Shown here: positions 45,359 to 54,762 of the stretch, one piece after another
Layout of the letters: every line of letters begins with the position of its first letter
Position numbering within the stretch: the first letter of the stretch is position 1
Assembly (NCBI RefSeq): GCF_029893365.1
Contig: NZ_JARXUZ010000001.1
Span: 2,480,001 to 2,544,000, forward strand
Source of the DNA: Cryobacterium sp. CG_9.6
GTDB lineage: Bacteria > Actinomycetota > Actinomycetes > Actinomycetales > Microbacteriaceae
Direction of reading: 5' to 3'
DNA: 64,000 nucleotides
Notes under the pieces: generated by a model
What the model was told of the DNA's origin: nothing
What the model saw: the letters and a program-made list of their open reading frames with translations, nothing else
Databases searched by the model: none
Program-made: the position numbers and the translations under genes

Positions 45359-46447
45359 TTACTTGGTGTACGCAATCAGGTCGGGATTTTCCTGATAGAC
45401 CTCGTCCAGCAGCGTCATGTCAAAGAGAGCTGCGGCATCAATGTCGATGCCGGCGGCCTTCAGGGTGGCGATGGACTGCTTCTGGAGGTCAGCACTAATG
45501 CTGAAGAGACCATTCGCCAGCGTGTCGGCGCTCACGATCAGATCGGCGGACTGGATTTCCGCCTGACGTGTTTCCTTCTCAATATTCAAGCCCAGATCCT
45601 TGCCGTAGGAGTTGACGGTGAGGGTTGCTGCGGCTGTGGGGTCGTTGATTGCATCGGTCCAGCCCCTGATCTCCGCAACGAGCAGAGCCTTGAGCTTTTC
45701 ACGATCATTCGCGATGGCATCATCGGACACGGTGAGCGTCTCAGCAACGAACGGCAGCCCGTTATCGGCCAGGGGCAGGTTGACCGGGTCGAGGCCAGCC
45801 AGCTCCGCGTCGATGCTCTCATTGGTGAGGTACGCGAACCAGCCATCGACTTCGCCGTTGAAAAGCGGTGTCGGGTCGTATTCGACCGGAACCACGGTGA
45901 TCGTCGAGGGGTCGATTTTGTTCACCGCAAGGAAGGCATCCCACAGGCTCTGATTGCTCGCCTGCACGCCAATCGTTTTCCCGGCGAGGTCGTCGAGCGT
46001 GGCAATGTTGCCCACTGCCTTCAGCGACAGAATCGTGAACGGGTTCTTCTGATAGGTGGCGCCGATAATCTTCAGCGGGGCGCCCTCCTGGGCAATGGCG
46101 GTTCCCGTGGAAATCGCGTTTCCGATACCCATGTCCACGTTGCCGGAGACGACGCCCGCTTCGGCAGAAGCGGGACCGGGAATGAGGTCAACGGAGTCGA
46201 AGCCCGCTGCGGTGAAGTAGCCGGCATCGTCGGCGACGAACTCGCCCATGAACTCGGCGTTCTTGATCCAGGACAGCTGAATACTGGCATCACCGAAGGA
46301 CGCGCCCCCGGCGGAATCCGTTGTGACCGATTCGGTGGTGCCGGCACAGGCTGTCAAAAGCACAGTGAGGGCGGCAGCGGTGGCGACCCCGGTAGTCAGG
46401 CGCTTCAGGGAGCGACGGGAAAACGGAGACAGTGGGGATGGCGTCAT
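45359..46447 (-). CDS. NMT1/THI5-like substrate-binding lipoprotein
   Basis: A 362-residue lipoprotein. Arg-rich N-terminus, hydrophobic segment and lipobox LTAC (Cys about 34). The mature domain begins IQLSWIKNAEFMGEFVADDAGYFTAAGF and carries AGVVSGNVDMGIGNAI, LAGKTIGVQ and ALLVAEIRGWTDAIN, typical of proteins that bind pyrimidine, sulfonate or nitrate-type heterocyclic ligands (NMT1 domain). The divergent guanine deaminase gene suggests a purine or related heterocycle as ligand. It is the first gene of the importer operon, controlled by the region with the 8-1-8 inverted repeat. Confidence 0.85.
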   Translation of the reverse strand: MTPSPLSPFSRRSLKRLTTGVATAAALTVLLTACAGTTESVTTDSAGGASFGDASIQLSWIKNAEFMGEFVADDAGYFTAAGFDSVDLIPGPASAEAGVVSGNVDMGIGNAISTGTAIAQEGAPLKIIGATYQKNPFTILSLKAVGNIATLDDLAGKTIGVQASNQSLWDAFLAVNKIDPSTITVVPVEYDPTPLFNGEVDGWFAYLTNESIDAELAGLDPVNLPLADNGLPFVAETLTVSDDAIANDREKLKALLVAEIRGWTDAINDPTAAATLTVNSYGKDLGLNIEKETRQAEIQSADLIVSADTLANGLFSISADLQKQSIATLKAAGIDIDAAALFDMTLLDEVYQENPDLIAYTK

Positions 46448-46496
46448 GACGCTGTTCCTCTCGGTGGTGCTCGGGGCATCCGCTGTGACAAAAAGG

Positions 46497-46513
46497 GTTC
46501 GGATAATCCGAAC
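46497..46513. promoter_or_regulatory. Perfect inverted repeat upstream of the importer operon
   Basis: GTTCGGAT, one A, ATCCGAAC: an 8-1-8 palindrome 50 bases before the binding-protein ATG and about 200 bases before the guanine deaminase start. It is a strong operator candidate for the divergent pair. A looser TTAGC-GCAT-GCTAA repeat lies at 46617-46630. No gene in the window is an obvious regulator for it. Confidence 0.5.
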
Positions 46514-46716
46514 GATAAGTGCAGGGTGTGACGTGTCGATGACCGAAATGTTTCCGGCACGTTACAGGGCGCGTCCGGCTCGAAACCGCGCGATTGTGCC
46601 TCCACCGATTACGACGTTAGCGCATGCTAATCTTCCGATGGTCCGGCCATTTCGGCACGCATCTGGCCACGTAGTGGCACGTGCACCGAGCCGCGACGAT
46701 CAGCAAGGAGAACCCC

Positions 46717-48129
46717 ATGCAGGACCTCGGTCATGTCTACCTCGGCCACGTTTTCCACGTGAGCGGCGCCCCTAGTCTGGCCGAAGCACCGGCCCACCTC
46801 GTGTCGCTGCCCCAGGGAGCGCTCGTCACCACCGCTCAGGGAACCATAGCGTGGGTCGGCCGGGCCGCGGATCTGCCCACCGATTTTGTGTCCCTTCCCG
46901 TGACCGACACTCGGGGCGGGTTTATCCTTCCCGGGTTCGTCGACACCCACATTCATTTTCCACAGACCTACTCCACGGATGCCTCCGGCGGCGGCCAGTT
47001 GCTCGAGTGGCTCGACAATTGCGTTTTTCCGGCCGAGACCCGGCTGCAGAACGAGGAATTTGCGATAGCAATCGCGCGAGAATTCACCCGGCGCCGAGTG
47101 ATGGCGGGAACCACGAGCGCCCTCGTTTTCGGATCCGCCTTTCCCGGAGCCCAGGATGCCCTCTTTGCCGAGTCGGAACGCGCTGGCCTGCGTCTCGTCA
47201 GCGGCCGTGGCATTCAGACCGTCGGCCCCGACTCGGCCCGCGCTCTGCTCACGTCGGAGGGCACGGCCATCGATCTGGTGCAGGAGGAGATCTCCCGGTG
47301 GCATGCCCACGACACCGGTGATTCCCGAACGGCGCTGCTGCAGGTTGCCATCGTGCCGCGGTTTAGCCTCTCGGTCACGACGAAGACGCTCACGGCATTG
47401 GGTGAGCTCTACGACGAGGTTCGCGGAGACGGCGTGTACTTTCACAGCCATCTGAATGAGGACAACAGGGCCGGGACAGGCGAGATCGATGTGGTCAAGT
47501 CGATGTATCAGGTTGAGCACTACCTCGACACCTATGATGGCCGTTTTCTGCCGGGGTCTGCCATGGGCGGGTCGAGTCTGCTGGGCCGCCGCAGCATCCT
47601 CGCCCACGCGGTGCACTGCGCCGATGACGAGCTGATGCGCCTCGCCGAGACCGGAAGTTCGATTGCGCACTGCCCCACCTCGCAGCAGTTCCTCGGTTCC
47701 GGAACGATGCCGTGGACGCGCACCACCAACTTCGGGGTGAACGTGGCGCTCGGCTCCGATGTTGGTGCCGGTGACGAATGGCTGATGAGCCGGGTACTCA
47801 ACGACGCGTTCAAGGTTCACCGGTCAGAACCCGGCGACCAGGGCCTGTCCCTCAGCCCGGCAGCACTGCTGTTCACCGCCACCCTCGCCGGTGCGCGAGC
47901 ACTCGATATGGAAGAGCGCTACGGTAACCTCGACGTGGGCAAGGACGCCGATTTTCTGCTCATTGATCCCGACAAGTGGGAGCCGCTCGCCTCGGTACTG
48001 GCCCACGGCATCCGCGCCGACGATGCGGCGACAGCAACCGACCAGACACTCTTCGCTCTTCTGATGGCGCTCCGCGAACCAGCGATAATCGGTGTCTTCG
48101 TTCGCGGTCGCCGCGTAAGCACGCCGTGA
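46717..48129 (+). CDS. guaD: Guanine deaminase
   Basis: A 470-residue amidohydrolase that hydrolyses guanine to xanthine and ammonia. The zinc site is seen in GFILPGFVDTHIHFPQTYS, the further His in YFHSHLNED and LAHAVHCADDE, and the specificity segment IAHCPTSQQFLGSGTMPW with final Asp in VALGSDVGAG, all typical of GuaD. ATG 46717 follows AAGGAG. It is divergent from the NMT1-type importer, so uptake and deamination of purines may be co-regulated. Related deaminases such as those for ammeline or hydroxyatrazine share the fold, but the IAHCPTS context favours guanine. Confidence 0.85.
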   Translation: MQDLGHVYLGHVFHVSGAPSLAEAPAHLVSLPQGALVTTAQGTIAWVGRAADLPTDFVSLPVTDTRGGFILPGFVDTHIHFPQTYSTDASGGGQLLEWLDNCVFPAETRLQNEEFAIAIAREFTRRRVMAGTTSALVFGSAFPGAQDALFAESERAGLRLVSGRGIQTVGPDSARALLTSEGTAIDLVQEEISRWHAHDTGDSRTALLQVAIVPRFSLSVTTKTLTALGELYDEVRGDGVYFHSHLNEDNRAGTGEIDVVKSMYQVEHYLDTYDGRFLPGSAMGGSSLLGRRSILAHAVHCADDELMRLAETGSSIAHCPTSQQFLGSGTMPWTRTTNFGVNVALGSDVGAGDEWLMSRVLNDAFKVHRSEPGDQGLSLSPAALLFTATLAGARALDMEERYGNLDVGKDADFLLIDPDKWEPLASVLAHGIRADDAATATDQTLFALLMALREPAIIGVFVRGRRVSTP

Positions 48130-48160
48130 CCGCCGCCAAGTCTTTACTCGGTGTCGTTCA

Positions 48161-49612
48161 TCACTCGGTGTCGTTCACCGCGAAACCAGGTTCGGGCGGC
48201 ACACGATCCTGCCAGCGGAATCGTCGTTCCAACTGCGCACCCAGAGCGAAGAGCGTGGCCTCGCCACCGGGACGACCAATGAGTTGCACGCCCATCGGCA
48301 GGCCGTCGACGGTCTCCGCCACGGGCAACACAATCGCCGGCAGCCCACTCACATTAACCATCGACGTGAACGGCGTGTACTGCACCTGCTGGGCAAAGTT
48401 TTTTTCGCCGTCCTCGGCGTCGTACCAGCCCACGGGGCGCGGCGTGAGGGCCATGGCCGGGGTGAGTACCGCGTCGAAGAGCGACAGCTGCCGATTGAAG
48501 GAGCGCTCGAAAGCACTGAGCGCCGCCAGCGCCTCCGCCAGGTCGCGCGCCGACAGTGCGCGCCCACGGTGCATGAGCCAGCGCGTGAGCGGATCGAGTA
48601 GCTCTTCCTGCTCCGCGCCTTCGGCCGGAATACTCGCCGCCCCCGCCTGCCAAATGGTGCGAAAGGCTGGCACGTAGCTGGGGTCTGGATCAAGCGCCAG
48701 GCTGTCCATGCCGTGACCGAGCAGATCCAGTTCACGCCGCGCTGCATCCAGCGCCATGAGGGCCTCCGGGGCGAGCTCAATGTCATAGTCGTTGTCCCAC
48801 GCCGACGTGGTCATCACGCCCAGCTGAAAACGGCCCTCACCGTGAATCGCGTGGGTGAGTAGCGGACCATCATTGCCCGGGGCACGAAGCGCAAAATGGT
48901 GGTCAGGGCGATTTCCGGTGGGCCTGACCATCGCGTCCAAGAGCAGCGCGGCATCCGCTACCGTGCGAGCGAGCGGCCCGGCAACCGGAAGCCCGGCCAG
49001 CTTATCGATACCGGATGCCGCCGGCACGAGTCCGCGGGACGGCTTGACACCCACGAGACCGCACGCTGCGGCCGGGATGCGGACCGAACCTCCGCCGTCA
49101 GAACCGGGAGCGAACGGCAGCAGACGTGCGGATACGGCCGCCGCTGCGCCACCACTGGAACCGCCGGCACCCCGCTGGAGATTCCACGGGTTCCGGGCCG
49201 GCGGACCGGCGAGCCCCTCGGTGTAGGACGGAAGTCCGAACTCGGGGGTACTCGTTTTGCCGAGACTGACCCCGCCGGCTTCATCGAGTGCGATGACGAG
49301 ATCATCGGATTCCTCCGGCACAAAGTCTCGCATCAGCCTCGAACCGAACTTGGCCGGCACACCCGCACGCAGCTGCAGATCCTTATCAGCGAAGGGCAGG
49401 CCCCACAGCGGCGCCGTCCGCGGCACACTCTGTTCCACGAAACGCGCCCTCAGCCGGGCGCGTTCCGCCGTGACGGTGACGAACGCACCGAGAGCGGCAT
49501 TGCGCGTCTCGATTCTGCCCAGGTAGTGTTCCGTGAGTTCAGACGGGCTCAGTTCGTCACTCTGCAGCGCCTGCCACTGCTCGAGTGCGGTCAATTCATG
49601 CGGTTCAGCCAT
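48161..49612 (-). CDS. Amidase (amidase-signature family)
   Basis: A 483-residue amidase of unknown specificity. The Ser-cisSer-Lys triad is visible: Lys in LPFADKDLQL, the first Ser in RGAGGSSGGAAAAVSARLLP and the nucleophile region in GSDGGGSVRIPAAACGLVG. The C-terminal VNVSGLPAIVLPVAETVDGLPMGVQLIG is also conserved. It converges on the guanine deaminase gene. Many such enzymes hydrolyse aliphatic or aromatic amides; the role in nitrogen salvage is inferred from position only. Confidence 0.9.
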   Translation of the reverse strand: MAEPHELTALEQWQALQSDELSPSELTEHYLGRIETRNAALGAFVTVTAERARLRARFVEQSVPRTAPLWGLPFADKDLQLRAGVPAKFGSRLMRDFVPEESDDLVIALDEAGGVSLGKTSTPEFGLPSYTEGLAGPPARNPWNLQRGAGGSSGGAAAAVSARLLPFAPGSDGGGSVRIPAAACGLVGVKPSRGLVPAASGIDKLAGLPVAGPLARTVADAALLLDAMVRPTGNRPDHHFALRAPGNDGPLLTHAIHGEGRFQLGVMTTSAWDNDYDIELAPEALMALDAARRELDLLGHGMDSLALDPDPSYVPAFRTIWQAGAASIPAEGAEQEELLDPLTRWLMHRGRALSARDLAEALAALSAFERSFNRQLSLFDAVLTPAMALTPRPVGWYDAEDGEKNFAQQVQYTPFTSMVNVSGLPAIVLPVAETVDGLPMGVQLIGRPGGEATLFALGAQLERRFRWQDRVPPEPGFAVNDTE

Positions 49613-49646
49613 GCTCTGAGCCTAGCTTTGCGAGTAGCTTTGGTGC

Positions 49647-50447
49647 ATGTCACGCGCACTGTATAATCCCAGAGGAACCACAGCAGTGATCACCGGCGCC
49701 TCCAGCGGCCTCGGAGTGGGCTACGCTCACGAACTTGCCCGGCGCGGCGCAGACCTGGTGCTCGTGGCACGGCGTCAGGAACGCCTCGAAGCCCTCGCTG
49801 TCGACCTGGCGGAGAGGTTCGGCACGGTCTCCACCGTCATTCCGCTGGACCTCACGGCACCGGACGCCGTCGCCGAACTTGTTGCCGACCTCACGAGTCG
49901 CAGTATTCCGGTGGGGACTCTGATCAACAACGCGGGCTTCGGGACCATCGGCGACTTTGTCGACACAGACCCGGAACGTCAGGTGGCACAGCTCCGACTC
50001 AACGTGCTCGCTCTCACGGAGCTGACGCACGCCCTGCTCCCCGGCCTCATCGCCACGGCTACGCGGCAGTCTGGCGCGGCAGCCCTCGTGAATCTGGCGA
50101 GCACGGCGGCTTTTCAGCCCGTTCCACACATGTCGGTCTATGCCGCGAGCAAAGCCTATGTTTTGAGCTTCACAGAATCAGTGTGGTTCGAGACGCGTCC
50201 CACCGGACTCAAGGTGCTGGCCGTGTGCCCCGGGTTCGTTCACACGGAATTCGCGGCGGTGGCCGGGAGTACCGTACCCAAGCGCGCCCTCACCGTGGAG
50301 CGCGTTATTTCGAGTACGAGCGCGGCACTGGACCGCCCGCGAACTCCTCCGAAGCTGATCGTGGGCTCGCGCAACACCGTGCTCGCCGGTGCCGCGGTGA
50401 TCGCACCGATCAGGGTTGTGCTCACGGCGGCGAGTCGCCGCCACTGA
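49647..50447 (+). CDS. Short-chain dehydrogenase/reductase
   Basis: A 266-residue classical SDR. NAD(P) binding TAVITGASSGLGVGYAHELARRG, structural NNAG in LINNAGFGTIGDF, catalytic Ser in LVNLASTAAFQ and Tyr-Lys in SVYAASKAYVLSF are all present. The VCPGFVHTEF segment and ending are of the SDR type often annotated as dehydrogenase of unknown substrate. Its ATG lies 34 bases from the divergently read amidase gene start. Confidence 0.9.
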   Translation: MSRALYNPRGTTAVITGASSGLGVGYAHELARRGADLVLVARRQERLEALAVDLAERFGTVSTVIPLDLTAPDAVAELVADLTSRSIPVGTLINNAGFGTIGDFVDTDPERQVAQLRLNVLALTELTHALLPGLIATATRQSGAAALVNLASTAAFQPVPHMSVYAASKAYVLSFTESVWFETRPTGLKVLAVCPGFVHTEFAAVAGSTVPKRALTVERVISSTSAALDRPRTPPKLIVGSRNTVLAGAAVIAPIRVVLTAASRRH

Positions 50448-50452
50448 ACGGA

Positions 50453-51031
50453 CTACTTCAGGCTTTTTTGGAGCAGCACGGTTCCGAGCCAGCGCTCGAA
50501 TTTGAAGCCCACCTTGCCCATGCGCCCAATTTCTTCGAAGCCAAAGTCCGTGTGCAACTTGATCGACGCATCCGCTCCCTGATCAGCAATCACCGCGATG
50601 ATCTCTTTGAGACCCGCCGCCTTCGACCGAGCAATCAGTTCGGCAAGCAGCTGGCGCCCCAAGCCCTTGCCGGTGGATGCCGCACCGAGGTAGATGGAGT
50701 TCTCCACGGTAAACCGGTAGGCCCGTTTTTGCTTCCACGGTGCCACCAGGGCGTAGCCAAGGATCTGACCAGCCGGTGCTTCTGCCACGATGAAGGGCAA
50801 ACCGAGCTTGCTCAGATAGTAGAACTTGTCTCGCCACTCCGGCAGCGTCATGGCATCTTCGTCGAAGGTCACCGTGCTGTTGGCCACGTAGTAGTTGTAG
50901 ATCTCGCGAATATTGGGCAGGTCAGTGACGCGAGCCTCACGCATTGTGTACGAGAACGGATTCTCGGTCGGAGCCTCGGGTCTCAGATGCCGGGGCAGCC
51001 GTCTCCGCTGCTCATATTCTTCCTCCAGCAC
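50453..51031 (-). CDS. GNAT-family acetyltransferase, phosphinothricin-acetyltransferase-like
   Basis: A 192-residue N-acetyltransferase. After a charged N-terminal extension (LEEEYEQRRRLPRHLRPE) the fold begins MREARVTDLPNIREIYNYYVANSTVTFDE, closely the start of the pat/bar group. The acetyl-CoA loop lies in VENSIYLGAASTGKGLGRQLLAELI and the end in LHTDFGFEEIGRMGKVGFKF. These enzymes acetylate small amino-acid-like compounds such as phosphinothricin or methionine sulfoximine; the actual substrate here is unknown. The start may be at the internal Met 30 if the extension is not translated. Confidence 0.88.
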   Translation of the reverse strand: MLEEEYEQRRRLPRHLRPEAPTENPFSYTMREARVTDLPNIREIYNYYVANSTVTFDEDAMTLPEWRDKFYYLSKLGLPFIVAEAPAGQILGYALVAPWKQKRAYRFTVENSIYLGAASTGKGLGRQLLAELIARSKAAGLKEIIAVIADQGADASIKLHTDFGFEEIGRMGKVGFKFERWLGTVLLQKSLK

Positions 51032-51061
51032 CGCGCACGTCCTTTCACGTTCTCATCCAGA

Positions 51062-51763
51062 TTACCCGAGCGTCCAATCCACCGGCACCGCACCCTGGCT
51101 GCGAAGCAGCTCATTGGCCCGGGTGAAGGGTCGAGAACCGAAGAAACCTCGCCGCGCCGAGAGCGGACTCGGGTGCGGTGACTCGATAACGGGGGTCTCA
51201 CCCAGAAGAGGCCGCAGCGACGCCGCGTCTTTGCCCCACAGAATCGCGACGAGAGGACGCTTGCGGGCAACGAGTGCTCGAATGGCCTGCTCCGTCACGG
51301 CTTCCCAGCCGTGACGCCGGTGGGAACCGGCCTGGGAGGCCTGCACCGTGAGCACTCGGTTGAGCAGCAGCACGCCGGAACGCGACCAGGCACTCAGATC
51401 CCCGTGCGCCGGCGGCACCACGCCGAGGTCGCTGCGCAACTCCTGATACACGTTGCCGAGGCTGCGGGGCACCGGGCGAACCTCGGGGTCAACAGCAAAA
51501 GCAAGCCCAATCGCGTGCCCCGGAGTGGGATACGGATCCTGACCCACGATGAGAACGCGCACGGAATCGAAGGGCTCGCGAAATGCTCGCAAAACGTTCT
51601 GCGCGTCGGGTAACCATGGTCGACCCGAGGCGGTTTCGGCGTTGAGAAAGCTTTCTATGTGCAGAAGCTCCGGGGCCACAGGGGCAAGGGCGTGCGCCCA
51701 CCCCGAATCGATGGTTGTGAGCCCCAGAAAGGAGGAAGAACCGGGCTCGGTCTGTTCAGGCAT
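51062..51763 (-). CDS. ung: Uracil-DNA glycosylase
   Basis: A 233-residue family 1 UDG that removes uracil from DNA. The catalytic water-activating loop [20 protein letters not shown] (Asp after GQ), the uracil-binding [23 protein letters not shown] and the minor-groove loop [20 protein letters not shown] (His) are intact. Length is normal. It is followed by the acetyltransferase and preceded by a peptidase-like gene, all on the minus strand with small gaps, but a common function is unlikely. Confidence 0.95.
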   Translation of the reverse strand: MPEQTEPGSSSFLGLTTIDSGWAHALAPVAPELLHIESFLNAETASGRPWLPDAQNVLRAFREPFDSVRVLIVGQDPYPTPGHAIGLAFAVDPEVRPVPRSLGNVYQELRSDLGVVPPAHGDLSAWSRSGVLLLNRVLTVQASQAGSHRRHGWEAVTEQAIRALVARKRPLVAILWGKDAASLRPLLGETPVIESPHPSPLSARRGFFGSRPFTRANELLRSQGAVPVDWTLG

Positions 51764-51771
51764 TTCCGAGC

Positions 51772-52491
51772 TCAGGCACCGAACGTGCTCACGAGCACGC
51801 CGCCGTCGGCCTGGCTCACTCGCCAGACGCTGCCCGCACCGGCCACACTGAGCGCGCCCTCCCCCACGCTGAGGGCGGTGTTCTCGTCAATCGCCAGCCC
51901 ACCCTCAATGAGGCCGGCCTCGGTCGCTGCGATCAATCGCGACAGCGTGCCCCACTGGGCGGCATGCACATCGACACTCACGTCGAGCAGCCCGATGCCC
52001 TGGTCGATCGTGATCTCGTCGAGGTTCTCTGCCGCACTCTGCGGACTCACCTCGACTCCGCCGATGCGCCAACCGCCCACAATGGCCCGTTCCGCGGCGA
52101 TCATGGCACCGGCCGAGAAGCCGAGGTAGGGGATGCCAGCCGAAACCTGGCGTCGGATCTCCCCCGCAATGGGCAGAACGGCCCGGAGGTATGCGGGAGT
52201 GGCACCGCCACCGATGACGATACCGTCGACATCCGCTACCGACATGTTGGTGGTGAGACCGTTCGGCTCCAGTGCCGTGATGTGGGGCTCGAACGGTCCC
52301 GATGCCACGAGCGCTGCCGTCAGCGACGCCGCGTGCTCGGCGGCATCGCCGGCGCCCACGGTGACGATGGCAATGCGCGGTTCGGTGCGACCGGCTGCTG
52401 CGGCGCGTGCCGTTGCTTCAAGAAAAAATGGTCCGTAAACGCTCACGTCGTGCTCCGCGGCACGACCACCACCCACGAGGTGCACGCTCAT
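51772..52491 (-). CDS. Peptidase S51 / cyanophycinase-like hydrolase
   Basis: A 239-residue protein of the type 1 glutamine amidotransferase-like fold. The serine nucleophile is in [13 protein letters not shown], flanked by [20 protein letters not shown]. These are the hallmark segments of peptidase E and cyanophycinase, serine peptidases that remove Asp-containing dipeptides or degrade cyanophycin. A third residue may be His in [15 protein letters not shown] context (VDVHAAQWG). The ATG at 52491 was preferred; an upstream extension would translate a three-copy 15-bp repeat (Pro-Cys-Pro rich) and has no site. Confidence 0.82.
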   Translation of the reverse strand: MSVHLVGGGRAAEHDVSVYGPFFLEATARAAAAGRTEPRIAIVTVGAGDAAEHAASLTAALVASGPFEPHITALEPNGLTTNMSVADVDGIVIGGGATPAYLRAVLPIAGEIRRQVSAGIPYLGFSAGAMIAAERAIVGGWRIGGVEVSPQSAAENLDEITIDQGIGLLDVSVDVHAAQWGTLSRLIAATEAGLIEGGLAIDENTALSVGEGALSVAGAGSVWRVSQADGGVLVSTFGA

Positions 52492-52523
52492 GCGGGCACC
52501 CCGGCGGTCTGAGCTTCGGCAGC

Positions 52524-52568
52524 GCGGGCAGGGTATGAGCGGACAGGGTGTGAGCGGGCAGGGTACGG
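52524..52568. repeat. 15-bp tandem repeat, three copies
   Basis: Three imperfect units of GCGGGCAGGGTATGA stand head to tail just upstream of the peptidase gene, differing in two or three bases each. The unit is a multiple of three and would code a Pro-Cys-Pro repeat if translated. A slippage-prone element that could vary upstream spacing. Confidence 0.75.
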
Positions 52569-52656
52569 GCCGACGAGGCACGTCACGGCATCAGAAGTCA
52601 TGCCCTGATTTTAGTTCATGCCCCGCAGCCCCACCCCGCCAGAACGACCGGCCCGA

Positions 52657-53835
52657 TCAGGCCGAGTGCGCGGCTCCCGGCACGTGGCGCTCCTCGGGAC
52701 CGTTGTATAGCGACAACGGACGAATAAGCGCGTTTGCCCCGCGCTGCTCGATGATGTGCGCACTCCAGCCGGTGACCCGGGCCGCGACAAACAGGGGTGT
52801 GAAGCTCAGGGTATCGAAGCCCATCAGGTGATAGGCCGGCCCGGATGGATAGTCCAGGTTCGGGAGAATCGCCTTCTTGGACGTCATGGCTGCCTCCAGA
52901 GACTCGTACATCTCCAGCATCTCGGGCGCGTCGTAGTGCTCAATGAGCGTCAGCAGGGCCGCGCGCATGGTGGGCACCCGTGAGTCACCGCTCTTGTAGA
53001 CCCGGTGGCCGAAGCCCATGATCTTGCGCTTGTCGACAAGAGCCTGGTCCAGCCAGGCTGTGGCCCGGTCACCGGCACCAGCACCCAGCCCGATCTCGGT
53101 GAACGTGTGCATCACAGCCTCGTTCGCTCCGCCGTGCAGGGCACCCTTGAGTGCACCAATGGCGCCCGTGACGGCCGAGTAGTAGTCCGCGAGCGTGGAC
53201 GTGATGACCCGCGCTGTGAAGGTCGACGCGTTGAACGAGTGCTCCGCATACAGGATCATCGACACGTCGAAAGCGTCGACGACCACGAGCTCCGGCACCG
53301 AGCCGAAAGTCATGTGCAAAAAATTAGCTGAGTAACCGAGATCGTTCCTCGGCTCCACCAGGTCGAGTCCGTGACGCCGGCGCTGGTCGTAGGAAACGAT
53401 AGCGGGCAACTGAGCGAAGAGGCGCAGCGCCTTAGCAAGATCAGCGTCGGGCGAATCGTCACCGGTGTGCGGATCGCTCGCACCGATGACGCTGACCGCT
53501 GTGCGCACGACATCCATCGGGTGCGCGGTGAGGGGCAGCTCATCGATCACCCGTCGAACCGCGGGGTCCAACGCACGGAGAGCACGTTCGGCGGTTTCGA
53601 AGTCGGCCAGTTGAGTCTCCGTGGGAAGCTCTCCGTGCCACAGGAGGTACGCAACCTCTTCAAAGTTACAGCGCGCCGCGAGCTCCTGCACCGGGTAGCC
53701 ACGGTAGAGCAGAGAGTTGGTGTCGGGGTTGACCTTGGAGATTGCGGTGGTGTCAACAACGACCCCGGCAAGTCCTTTGAAGATCGTGGGTCCGGCGCCC
53801 GAAGCACCGGTTGTGTTCGGCTGTGTCATCGTCAT
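52657..53835 (-). CDS. prpC: 2-methylcitrate synthase
   Basis: A 392-residue citrate-synthase-fold enzyme that condenses propionyl-CoA with oxaloacetate to 2-methylcitrate. Catalytic positions are His in LYAEHSFNAST, His in GALHGGANEAVM, and Asp in LPNLDYPSGPAYHLMG, with the GFGHRVYKSGDSR phosphate/CoA segment. The short overall length and its place after prpB identify PrpC rather than a housekeeping citrate synthase. Start ATG 53835 follows GGAG; the gap to prpB is nine bases. Third structural gene of the methylcitrate operon. Confidence 0.93.
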   Translation of the reverse strand: MTMTQPNTTGASGAGPTIFKGLAGVVVDTTAISKVNPDTNSLLYRGYPVQELAARCNFEEVAYLLWHGELPTETQLADFETAERALRALDPAVRRVIDELPLTAHPMDVVRTAVSVIGASDPHTGDDSPDADLAKALRLFAQLPAIVSYDQRRRHGLDLVEPRNDLGYSANFLHMTFGSVPELVVVDAFDVSMILYAEHSFNASTFTARVITSTLADYYSAVTGAIGALKGALHGGANEAVMHTFTEIGLGAGAGDRATAWLDQALVDKRKIMGFGHRVYKSGDSRVPTMRAALLTLIEHYDAPEMLEMYESLEAAMTSKKAILPNLDYPSGPAYHLMGFDTLSFTPLFVAARVTGWSAHIIEQRGANALIRPLSLYNGPEERHVPGAAHSA

Positions 53836-53844
53836 GTCGCTCCT

Positions 53845-54762
53845 TCAGACCTTGGACGTAATGTGCGGATTGAGCGTGAAGTCAAAGATGCCCGAGTCGA
53901 AGTGGCTGTACTCCGAGTAGTCGAGAAGTTCGTAGAGGTCGGCGCGGTGCTGCATCTCGCCGAGCATCGGCTCGAGAGTACCCTGCTGCAGAATGGAGTC
54001 GAGCCCCCGATCGGCCGCGCCCATGGCCAGGCGCAGCAGCGATACCGGAAAAATGACCATGTTCATGCCCACGTTGGCGAGCTGATCCACCGTGTAGAGC
54101 TCACCCTTACCGAACTCAGTCATGTTCGCCAGCAGTGGCACGTCCACAGCGGCGCGCATGGCTTCGAACTCTGCCAGACTGCCCATTGCCTCGGGGAAGA
54201 TCGCATCGGCACCGGCATCGGCGAGCTTTTTGGCTCGGTCCAGAGCCGCGTCCAGGCCATCAACGGCTCGCATATCGGTGCGCGCCATGATCAGAAAGTT
54301 CGGGTCCCGCCGCGCGTCCACGGCAGCACGAATGCGTTTGATCGCCGTGTCATCATCCACGACCTGTTTGCCGTCAAGGTGACCACACCGTTTCGGGTTC
54401 ACCTGGTCCTCGATGTGCATTCCCGCGAGGCCGGCGTCTTCGAGGGTCTGAATTGTGCGAGCCACGTTCATCGGCTCGCCAAAACCGGTGTCCGCGTCGA
54501 CGATGGCCGGAAGATCGGTCATCCTCGAAATTTGCTGACTCCGCGCGGCAACCTCGGTGAGGGTGGTCAAGCCGATGTCGGGCAGCCCCAGATCGGCCGA
54601 GAGCACGGCCCCGGAAATGTACACACCCTCGAAGCCCTTGCTCTGAATGAGCTTGGCCGATAACGGATTGAAAGCGCCGGGAAAGCGCTGCACCACACCG
54701 GACGCAAGTGAAGCGCGGAGGGCCAGTCGTTTGTCGGCCGCGGTGATACGCGAATACAGCAT
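53845..54762 (-). CDS. prpB: 2-methylisocitrate lyase
   Basis: A 305-residue enzyme cleaving 2-methylisocitrate into pyruvate and succinate in the methylcitrate cycle. Family features are YISGAVLSADLGLPDIGLTTLTEV, the PVIVDADTGFG-type DLPAIVDADTGFGEP, the active-site loop NPKRCGHLDGKQVVDDD (Cys general acid, as KKCGH in isocitrate lyase) and IMARTDMRAVDGLDAALDRA. Its ATG shares one base with the prpD stop (TAATG). Length is typical. Confidence 0.95.
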   Translation of the reverse strand: MLYSRITAADKRLALRASLASGVVQRFPGAFNPLSAKLIQSKGFEGVYISGAVLSADLGLPDIGLTTLTEVAARSQQISRMTDLPAIVDADTGFGEPMNVARTIQTLEDAGLAGMHIEDQVNPKRCGHLDGKQVVDDDTAIKRIRAAVDARRDPNFLIMARTDMRAVDGLDAALDRAKKLADAGADAIFPEAMGSLAEFEAMRAAVDVPLLANMTEFGKGELYTVDQLANVGMNMVIFPVSLLRLAMGAADRGLDSILQQGTLEPMLGEMQHRADLYELLDYSEYSHFDSGIFDFTLNPHITSKV

